Shown here: positions 57,380 to 64,000 of the stretch, piece after piece | How the letters are laid out: the number at the start of each line of letters is the position of its first letter | Numbering within the stretch: position 1 is the first letter of the stretch | NCBI GenBank assembly: GCA_900635495.1 | Contig: LR134136.1 | Coordinates: 3,162,001-3,226,000, forward strand | Source of the DNA: Atlantibacter hermannii | GTDB lineage: Bacteria; Pseudomonadota; Gammaproteobacteria; Enterobacterales; Enterobacteriaceae | Reading direction: 5' to 3' | DNA length: 64,000 bases | Translations under genes and position numbers: made by a program | The notes under the pieces: generated by a model | Database searches by the model: none | The model's input: only the letters and a program-made list of their open reading frames with translations | What the model was told of the DNA's origin: nothing

Positions 57380-58345
57380 ATGAGTAAACCCATCGTGATG
57401 GAACGCGGCGTTAAATACCGCGACGCCGACAAAATGGCTCTTATCCCGGTTAAAAACGTGGTGACAGAGCGAGAAGCGCTGTTAAGAAAGCCGGAATGGA
57501 TGAAAATCAAACTTCCTGCCGACTCGACGCGTATTCAGGGCATCAAAGCAGCCATGCGTAAAAACGGCCTGCATTCCGTCTGTGAAGAAGCTTCCTGCCC
57601 TAATCTGGCGGAATGTTTTAACCACGGTACCGCCACCTTTATGATTCTGGGCGCGATTTGCACCCGTCGCTGCCCATTCTGCGACGTGGCCCACGGTCGT
57701 CCGGTTGCGCCAGACGCTAACGAACCCCACAAGCTGGCGCAAACTATCGCCGACATGGCGCTGCGCTACGTGGTTATCACTTCCGTTGACCGTGACGATC
57801 TGCGTGACGGCGGCGCACAGCATTTTGCTGACTGTATTACCGCCATTCGCGAAAAAAGCCCGAGCATTAAAATCGAGACCCTGGTGCCCGACTTCCGTGG
57901 CCGCATGGACAAAGCGCTTGATATCCTGAACGCTACCCCGCCGGATGTGTTCAACCATAACCTGGAAAACGTGCCGCGTTTATATCGCCAGGTGCGTCCG
58001 GGCGCGGATTACAACTGGTCGCTGAAACTGCTGGAGCGTTTTAAAGAAGCACACCCGGAGATCCCGACAAAATCGGGCCTGATGGTCGGCCTTGGCGAAA
58101 CCAATGAAGAAATCATCCAGGTAATGCGCGATTTACGCAGCCACGGCGTCACGATGCTGACTCTCGGCCAGTACTTACAGCCAAGCCGCCACCACTTAGC
58201 CGTTCAGCGCTATGTGAGCCCGGCGGAGTTTGATGAAATGAAAGCCGAAGCGATGGCGATGGGCTTTACCCATGCCGCCTGCGGCCCGTTTGTGCGCTCG
58301 TCTTACCATGCCGATATGCAGGCGAAAGGCGAAGAAGTGAAGTAA
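57380..58345 (+). CDS. lipA: LipA, lipoyl synthase
   Basis: 321 aa, E. coli length. Radical-SAM enzyme inserting two sulfurs into octanoyl groups. Auxiliary-cluster cysteines in CEEASCPNLAEC (about 68-79), radical-SAM CTRRCPFCD (about 94-102), and the C-terminal RSSYHAD that ligates the auxiliary cluster. ATG at 57380 (MSKPIVMERG). E. coli has ybeF between lipB and lipA; here only a 199-bp gap exists. Confidence 0.97.
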   Translation: MSKPIVMERGVKYRDADKMALIPVKNVVTEREALLRKPEWMKIKLPADSTRIQGIKAAMRKNGLHSVCEEASCPNLAECFNHGTATFMILGAICTRRCPFCDVAHGRPVAPDANEPHKLAQTIADMALRYVVITSVDRDDLRDGGAQHFADCITAIREKSPSIKIETLVPDFRGRMDKALDILNATPPDVFNHNLENVPRLYRQVRPGADYNWSLKLLERFKEAHPEIPTKSGLMVGLGETNEEIIQVMRDLRSHGVTMLTLGQYLQPSRHHLAVQRYVSPAEFDEMKAEAMAMGFTHAACGPFVRSSYHADMQAKGEEVK

Positions 58346-58376
58346 AAATTTGTTACGTTTGTAGTGCGCGAACAAT

Positions 58377-58408
58377 AAAAAACCGGCCTCTTCGAGCCGG
58401 TTTTTTTC
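58377..58408. terminator. Bidirectional terminator between lipA and tatE
   Basis: AACCGGC / GCCGGTT (58381-58387 with 58396-58402) with A-run before and T-run after; suits convergent lipA (+) and tatE (-). Confidence 0.9.
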
Positions 58409-58432
58409 TGCCTTTATGGCGGATCGCTGCAA

Positions 58433-58636
58433 TTACTCTTTGTGCGCGATGCGTTCGCCGGTAGCGTCGTTGGCAGCAGTGGTTTTCGCTGCGTTTTCAT
58501 CATCATTCATGGCTTTTTTAAAGCCTTTGATGGCCGCGCCCAGGTCGCCGCCCAGCGTACGCAACTTTTTGGTTCCAAACAGCAATACCACAAGCGCGGC
58601 AACTACCAGCAGTTTGGTAATACTAATCTCACCCAT
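58433..58636 (-). CDS. tatE: TatE, Sec-independent translocase component
   Basis: 67 aa, E. coli length. A TatA-like subunit of the twin-arginine export system: transmembrane helix (ITKLLVVAALVVLLFGTKKLR, about 6-26) with hinge FGTKK, an amphipathic helix (GGDLGAAIKGFKKAM), and a charged tail ending HKE. Start at MGEISITKLL; upstream in-frame codons rejected. Confidence 0.95.
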   Translation of the reverse strand: MGEISITKLLVVAALVVLLFGTKKLRTLGGDLGAAIKGFKKAMNDDENAAKTTAANDATGERIAHKE

Positions 58637-58825
58637 ACATACCTTCTTAATAATCAGGCGCCGACATGGCAGCCGAAAAGCCAGACTCAATTAACGGTTA
58701 TTTGAGTCGGACGTACAATAGCAATCTGTAACAAGGTGAATCAAGCTCTGTTTAACCTGTGACCTCACAGATTGCGGATACGTTGATTTCATCCGGCAAT
58801 TCGAATGATTCCAGATAACGAAACG

Positions 58826-59615
58826 TCACAGCAACGTCGGCGGTGCAAAGCGACGATTCTTCAGTACCGGCAATTTACTCCGCGCGTCGTTTAACCGCTC
58901 GGCAGACACGTCTGTCACAATCAGCGCCGGGCTTTCCGCCGCGGCGGCAATGGTCACGCCAAGCGGATCGATAATCCGGCTTTGACCAATATTCCGGTTG
59001 CCGCATTCGCCAGCGGCAACGATATAGCAGGTAGTGTCCAGCGCACGCGCCGCCAGTAAAGTCGCCCAGTGGTGCTCTTTTAACGCGCCCCGTACCCAGG
59101 CGGTGGGGAGCACTAATATTTCAGCGCCTGCGAGCGCCAGACTCAAGGCCATTTCCGGAAAGCGTAAGTCATAACAGGTCATCATGCCGACCTTCATGCC
59201 TGCCACTTCAACTAACGGTCCGACCGTCGCGCCCCGCGTCCACCCGGCGGGATTCCTGCATGGAAAAGGCATCATAAAGATGGATCTTTTGATAAACCGC
59301 AACGATCTCCCCCTCTCGCAGGGCGATCTGGGTATTTGCGGCGCGCCCGTCCGTGGTGGGCACATGAATCGTAAGAAACGTCGTCATCCTGCTGCCACGG
59401 CTCGCCTGACAAAGCGCGCTGACAAACGCGCCGTCCAGCGGCTGGGCGGACTTGACCGACAGATCCGGATCGTTATCATCCCGCGCCAGCAGCGCTTCAG
59501 GCAGCACCAGTAAATCAACCTGCGCTGCCTGCGCCTGCTCCATGAAATTAACGCACAGCTGAACGTTCTTCTCGCTGTCCGAGGTGACTGCAAACTGCCC
59601 CGCCGCTACTTTCAT
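58826..59615 (-). CDS. ybeM: YbeM, deaminated-glutathione amidase, nitrilase family (frameshifted as sequenced)
   Basis: Nitrilase-fold amidase of the Nit1/YbeM group that clears deaminated glutathione. Catalytic Glu in LPEALL, Lys in QKIHLYD, Cys in MMTCYDLRFPE. An extra C (plus strand) in 59232-59235 breaks the frame at VDAG|ATVGPLVE; corrected length is 262 aa, the family size. The same gene is a pseudogene in E. coli K-12, so a real lesion here cannot be excluded as firmly as in essential genes. Confidence 0.88.
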
Positions 59616-59720
59616 CACGTGCTCCCGAAGGTTTACTCTGATCAATCTCTCAATCATAGCCATGAGTACGACCTCAGCGGTACACTAATCGCCCCGATCG
59701 ACATTCTAAAAGGCTTTTGT

Positions 59721-60104
59721 GTGATTAATATTGCAATAGCGGTATTTTTGGGCGGCGGTTTAGGCAGCGTCGCTCGCTGGTTGCTCAGCTTACGCCTGAA
59801 CCCGGTGCATCATGCCATTCCGGTAGGCACCCTGGCGGCAAACCTCATCGGCGCGTTTATTATTGGCGCCGGGCTCGCCTGGTTTACGCGTATGAGTCAT
59901 CTCGATCCGATGTGGAAACTGTTAATCACCACGGGTTTCTGCGGCGGGCTGACCACCTTCTCGACCTTTTCTGCGGAAGTGGTGTTTTTACTTCAGGATG
60001 GGCGGTTCGGCTGGGCGGCATTGAATGTGACGGTGAATCTGCTGGGCTCGCTTTTAATGACAGGGCTCGCATTTTGGTTATTTTCGCATCTTAGCAGTCG
60101 CTAA
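59721..60104 (+). CDS. crcB: CrcB (FluC), fluoride channel
   Basis: 127 aa, E. coli length. Dual-topology fluoride exporter with four transmembrane helices; GGGLGSVARW, GTLAANLIGAF and GFCGGLTTFSTFSAE (with the central Phe box and Na+-binding region) are conserved. Start is GTG at 59721; the open frame from 59619 overlaps the divergent ybeM and was rejected. No fluoride riboswitch was recognised upstream. Confidence 0.95.
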   Translation: MINIAIAVFLGGGLGSVARWLLSLRLNPVHHAIPVGTLAANLIGAFIIGAGLAWFTRMSHLDPMWKLLITTGFCGGLTTFSTFSAEVVFLLQDGRFGWAALNVTVNLLGSLLMTGLAFWLFSHLSSR

Positions 60105-60176
60105 ATTAATCTTGGCTTAATCTTTCTTTGCAACCATGGCGGATAAGCCCGATAGCCGTTGTTGTGAGGAAAGAGA

Positions 60177-60263
60177 ATGAAACAAACCATGCAGAGCACA
60201 AGCGCCATTTTATTTACCGTACTGGTCGTTGCGTGCTTTCTGAAAACCTTCCTGTTTTACTGA
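60177..60263 (+). CDS. 28-aa single-helix membrane peptide, unnamed
   Basis: Begins MKQTMQSTSAILFTVLVVAC and ends FLFY, with a hydrophobic helix (about residues 10-28). GAGGA stands six bases before the ATG, and a terminator follows 20 bp after the stop, so it looks like a complete short gene, perhaps at the end of a crcB transcript. I do not recognise a name. Homologues in related genomes would decide whether it is real. Confidence 0.55.
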   Translation: MKQTMQSTSAILFTVLVVACFLKTFLFY

Positions 60264-60280
60264 TTCGCTAAATTTGAAGC

Positions 60281-60310
60281 AAAAAAAACCCGCTCTTAAG
60301 CGGGTTTTGT
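60281..60310. terminator. Bidirectional terminator beside cspE
   Basis: AACCCGCT / AGCGGGTT (60287-60294 with 60299-60306), loop CTTA, with A-run and T-rich flank; ends cspE on the minus strand and the short ORF on the plus strand. Confidence 0.88.
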
Positions 60311-60329
60311 ATGCTTGCATGACTACGAA

Positions 60330-60539
60330 TCAGATAGCGATTACGTTAGCAGCAGAAGGGCCTTTGGCACCGTTAGTGATTTCGAACTCTACACGCTGAC
60401 CTTCAGCCAGAGTTTTGAAACCATTGCTCTGGATCGCAGAGAAGTGTACGAACACGTCTTTGCTGCCATCTTCCGGAGTAATGAAACCGAATCCTTTGGA
60501 TTCATTAAACCACTTAACGTTACCTTTAATCTTAGACAT
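60330..60539 (-). CDS. cspE: CspE, cold-shock-family RNA chaperone
   Basis: 69 aa. Single cold-shock domain with RNP1 KGFGFI and RNP2 VFVHF; melts RNA hairpins and antiterminates transcription. Sequence matches E. coli CspE almost entirely (MSKIKGNVKWFNESKGFGF). Start at 60539; a ten-codon upstream extension was ignored. Preceded by a T/A-rich leader of about 200 bp before pagP. Confidence 0.96.
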   Translation of the reverse strand: MSKIKGNVKWFNESKGFGFITPEDGSKDVFVHFSAIQSNGFKTLAEGQRVEFEITNGAKGPSAANVIAI

Positions 60540-60741
60540 CAAAATTACCTTTACATGAAAAAACGACACAAATGCTGTGTCGGGTATCAGTACAACAATT
60601 GTGGTGACATTTGTCCAGTCGAAGTTTGTGAAAAAGTGATAAAAGTCGCGAAGTTTTCATCAAAAAGAGGTAGGAATGCGATTTAATCCTTATTTTTCAA
60701 CATGAATACCCAAAATCCCCTGTTAATCTTTTTTTGGGCAG

Positions 60742-61314
60742 TCAAAACTGGAAACGCAGCCAGGCAAAGTACACGTTGCCATTGCCATAGGTGCCGGGAA
60801 TATAGGTCATTTGAAAATTTACCTGACCGTAGCCCACTGAGGCCATCGGCAGCAGTACCGGAACGGGAATATAGTACCAGTTGTCACGCGCCGTCACGCC
60901 TACTGTATACCCCAGGCCAGCATGAAATTTATCGTCCTCTAAGGGCCGCCAGGTCGCTTCCCAGCCATAACCGGCAATGGGCTCCCATTTATTAAAGGAG
61001 TCTTTAAACGCCATCACATACAGGCTATGCCAGTTGCCTTTTTCATCCCAGCGAGACTGCCCGAACCCCGCACCCCACGGGTTTTCGTTATAGGATTTCG
61101 CTTTATCGTGATCGTAAGCATAACGGGCATGCCAGGTGATCATCGGGACGTATAAATCGTAATGCTGCGGGTCGTTCCAGGTCTCCACCACATTGTCACG
61201 CAGCGTGGTATACCCCTCTTCAACGTGGTCGCGTAACAGTGCCGCCGAGGCGGTCCCCCAGCTCAGCGGGATTAAAAAGAGAAAACTCACTACACATTTT
61301 TGAAATTTCGTCAC
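60742..61314 (-). CDS. pagP: PagP, lipid A palmitoyltransferase
   Basis: 190 aa (E. coli 186). Outer-membrane eight-stranded barrel that transfers palmitate from phospholipids to lipid A. Signal peptide to about residue 24 (TASA), catalytic His in MITWHARYAYD, and Asp-Ser in AFKDSFNKWEP, as in E. coli (H33, D76, S77 mature). Terminal Phe of FAWLRFQF suits BAM recognition. A PhoP-box-like element precedes it. Confidence 0.95.
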   Translation of the reverse strand: MTKFQKCVVSFLFLIPLSWGTASAALLRDHVEEGYTTLRDNVVETWNDPQHYDLYVPMITWHARYAYDHDKAKSYNENPWGAGFGQSRWDEKGNWHSLYVMAFKDSFNKWEPIAGYGWEATWRPLEDDKFHAGLGYTVGVTARDNWYYIPVPVLLPMASVGYGQVNFQMTYIPGTYGNGNVYFAWLRFQF

Positions 61315-61362
61315 GTCATAACTACCCTTTTTTAAGCTCTAAAAAGCCTAATAAAGCGTAAG

Positions 61363-61379
61363 TTAATCAATCCTAAACC
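61363..61379 (-). promoter_or_regulatory. PhoP-box-like repeat upstream of pagP
   Basis: On the minus strand GGTTTA (61379-61374), five bases, GATTAA (61368-61363), against the consensus (G/T)GTTTA-N5-(G/T)GTTTA: six and four of six. TATT-type -10 sequence lies about ten bases further. pagP is PhoP/PhoQ-activated in Salmonella. Confidence 0.6.
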
Positions 61380-61488
61380 GTCTCTCGGTATTTCCTGAAA
61401 TTTCCTGATGCGCCGGGAATATTCGGATGATTCTTGCGCTTCCCGGCGCAGCACAACCGGCGGTTCGACCGTTACAGTGGAACGCCGT

Positions 61489-64000
61489 TTACTTCGGTTT
61501 TTTAATCAGTAAATACAATGCCGGGATCACCAGCATCGACAGCAGCGGCGCGGTGATCATGCCACCGATCATCGGCGCGGCTATGCGGCGCATAACTTCC
61601 GATCCGCTACCGTTTCCCCACATAATCGGCATCAAACCCGCCATGATGGTCGCCACCGTCATCACTTTCGGTCGTACGCGCAGTACAGCGCCTTCGTGGA
61701 TAGCTCGCAATAATTGCGGAGTCTGCTCGCCGCCGGGCTCCCCGCGTTTACGCAACCACGCCTGATTAAGATACAGCACCATAATTACCCCAAACTCCGC
61801 CGCCACGCCCGCCAGCGCGATAAACCCCACCGCGCCTGCGACGGAAAGATGGTAATCCAGCAGCCACAGCAGCCAGACGCCACCAATCAGGGCAAACGGC
61901 AACGTCCCCATAATCAGCAGGGCGTCGCTAAAGCGCTGGAAGGTGATATACAGCAGAATGAAAATAATCAGCAGCGTAAACGGCAGGACAATTTTCAGGG
62001 TCGCGGTAGCGCGCTCCAGATACTCGAACTGCCCGGACCACGACAGCGTGACGCCCTGCGGTAGTGTGACGTTCGCAGCCACGATGTTTTGCATCTCCTC
62101 CACCGCCGATTTCAGATCGCGTCCGCGCAGGTCGACATAAATCCAGTTCGACAAGCGGGCATTTTCACTTTTCAGCATTGGCGGCCCGTCGTTGACGGTG
62201 ATGGTTGCCAGTTCAGACAGCGTGACCTGACTGCCGTTTGCGGTCACCACCGGCAACCTCCGCAATTTCTGGATATTGTCGCGCCACTCTCGCGGATAAC
62301 GCACATTGATGGGGTAACGTTCACGCCCTTCAATGGTTTCGCCGATATTTTGCCCCCCTACCAGCGTAGCCACCATCGACTGCAATTCGCTCACCGAGAC
62401 GCCATAACGCGCCGCTTTGCGCCGATCAATAACGATGTCCACATAGCGCCCGCCCGCCAGCCGCTCCGCCAGCGCCGAGGTGACGCCAGGCACCGATTTC
62501 ACCTGCTGTTCGATTTCACTGGCTATCCGTTCAATATCCTCAATCCGGTTACCGTTCACCTTAATACCTACCGGGCTTTTTATACCGGTCGCCAGCATAT
62601 CGAGACGGTTGCGGATCGGCGGTACCCAGACATTGGCGATCCCCGGCACTTTCACGCGAGCATCCAGCTCTTCCACCAATTTGTCCATGGTCATACCCGC
62701 TCGCCACTGGTCACGCGGTTTAAAGCGGATGGTGGTTTCCAGCATGGTGAGCGGCGCCGGATCGGTGGCGGTTTCCGCCCGTCCCGCTTTACCGAATACG
62801 CTTTCCACTTCCGGTACGGTTTTGATAAGCCGGTCGGTTTGCTGGAGCAGTTTTGCTGCTTCACGCACGGAAATTCCCGGCAGCGTCGAGGGCATGTACA
62901 GCAAATCGCCTTCATCAAGCGGTGGCAAAAACTCGCTACCCAGGCGGCTGAGCGGCCACAGCGTCGCCACCAGCAGGATGAGCGCCAGCGCAACCGTGGT
63001 TTTCGGCCAGCTAAGCACTTTGTCCAGCAGCGGCTCGTAAGCGCGGATCAGCCAGCGATTGAGCGGGTTATCCTGTTCGGCGGGGATGCGGCCACGAATA
63101 AATGCTCCCATCAATACCGGGATTAATGTGATCCCAAGTCCGGCGGAAACCGCCATCGCCCAGGTTTTGGTAAACGCCAGCGGTGAGAACATCCGCCCTT
63201 CCTGCGCTTCCAGCGCGAACACCGGAATAAAAGACAGGGTGATGATCAGCAGGCTACAAAACAGCGCCGGCCCCACTTCTACTGCCGCCTGCTCGGCAAT
63301 TTTCCAGTACTCCGCGCCGCTGGGGATCTTGCCGTCACGGTCATGCCGCCACTGCTCAAGGACTTTATGCATGTTTTCAATCATCACAATCGCGGCATCC
63401 ACCATGGCCCCGATAGCGATAGCGATGCCACCCAGCGACATGATGTTGGCGTTGATCCCCTGGTAATGCATGATAATAAACGCGCCAAGGATCCCCAGCG
63501 GCAGTGAAATAATCGCCACCAGCGCCGATCGAAAGTGGAACAGAAACAGCACGCAAACCAGCGCCACCACCACAAATTCTTCCAGCAGTTTGTGAGTGAG
63601 GTTTTCAATGGCATGATTAATCAGGGTCGAGCGGTCATAGACCGGCACAATCTCAACGCCCGAAGGGGAGCGTCCGTTGCAGCTCGGTCAGTTTGGCTTT
63701 TACGGCGTTGATCGTATCCAGCGCATTCTTGCCATAGCGCATCACAATGATGCCGCCGGTGACTTCCCCTTCGCCGTTATATTCCGCCACACCGCGGCGA
63801 ATTTCCGGGCCGAGCCGCACCGTCGCCACATCGGAAAGCAGCACCGGCACGCCGTTACGGCTGGCGATCGCTACATTGCGGAAGTCATCCAGATTCGCCA
63901 GATAGCCGGTGGTACGCACCATGTATTCCGCTTCGCCCAGTTCCAGCAGCGAACCGCCGCTCTCCTGGTTCGCCTGACCCACCGCCTCCACGACCTGTTG
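61489..64000 (-). CDS. cusA: CusA/SilA-type Cu(I)/Ag(I) RND efflux pump, C-terminal part (frameshifted, cut by window edge)
   Basis: About 836 aa of a heavy-metal RND transporter; some 210 N-terminal residues are beyond the window. Inner-membrane proton-driven pump for copper or silver, working with CusB and CusC. The three methionines of the E. coli metal site are retained (LLYMPSTLPG, PLTMLETT, NRLDMLATG), favouring Cu/Ag over Zn/Co. An extra G in 63665-63668 (plus strand) breaks the frame at QRTLP|SGVEIVP. No other cus gene is visible; they may lie to the right. Confidence 0.88.

Noticed and set aside
59616..59720. Fluoride riboswitch upstream of crcB
   Set aside because: No recognisable conserved fluoride-motif core in the 105-bp gap, and the ybeM start lies close by.
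22074..64000. Reductive genome decay as in an endosymbiont
   Set aside because: Intact GC content, operon structure, regulatory sites and no stop-codon or deletion decay; lesions are only one-base run errors and hit essential genes.

Overview
The window is chromosomal DNA from a member of the Enterobacteriaceae. Gene order, protein lengths, operon overlaps and the seven-gene tRNA cluster follow the E. coli/Salmonella phrB-kdp-speF-fur-glnS-nag-asnB-ubiF-miaB-glt-leuS-mrd-lip-cspE-pagP segment. A Klebsiella/Enterobacter-type NagE, a cobC/cobD pair and a CusA-type metal pump next to pagP point to the Enterobacter/Klebsiella/Cronobacter/Kosakonia side of the family; the genus cannot be fixed from this window. 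No prophage, insertion sequence, integron or CRISPR array was seen.

Layout. 1-1.8 kb: phrB (partial) and ybgA, then ybfA. 2.1-9.9 kb: kdpFABC potassium P-type ATPase and kdpDE sensor/regulator, behind a KdpE-type operator. 10.2-14.1 kb: the arrest peptide speFL, then speF-potE (ornithine to putrescine, with an antiporter). 14.1-19.2 kb: pgm, seqA, ybfF, ybfE, fldA, fur. 19.4-20.1 kb: an AT-rich IprA/YaiV-like regulator where E. coli has chiPQ. 20.2-28.5 kb: glnS and the divergent nagE / nagBACD amino-sugar genes with two NagC operators and a CRP site. 28.7-31.4 kb: asnB and metT-leuW-glnU-glnW-metU-glnV-glnX. 31.4-38.4 kb: ubiF, miaB, ybeZ-ybeY-ybeX-lnt. 38.4-42.6 kb: gltI-sroC-gltJKL with a sigma54-type promoter, and ybeL. 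42.8-57.2 kb: leuS-lptE-holA-nadD, cobD/cobC, rsfS-rlmH-mrdA-mrdB-rlpA, dacA, ybeD, lipB. 57.4-64 kb: lipA, tatE, ybeM, crcB, a 28-codon membrane peptide ORF, cspE, pagP and the C-terminal part of cusA.

Compared with my memory of E. coli K-12, chiP-chiQ, the rihA-hscC-ybeRSTU stretch between gltL and ybeL, and ybeF are absent, and a cusA gene stands where dcuC follows pagP.

The most striking property is technical. Thirteen single-base insertions or deletions, nearly all in short runs of one base, break ten genes (nagE, nagD, leuS, holA, nadD, mrdA, rlpA, lipB, ybeM, cusA), mostly after 44 kb. Four of these genes (leuS, holA, nadD, mrdA) are essential or nearly so in relatives, and correcting each run restores the normal protein length, so I read them as sequencing or assembly errors. 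Frameshifted genes are given over their full corrected extent.

For biology, the items most worth following are the SpeFL leader, the IprA-like regulator, the sigma54/NtrC signals before gltI (with the NtrC site downstream of the promoter), the altered frame of the Uof-like ORF before fur, the 28-aa membrane peptide, and cusA beside pagP.
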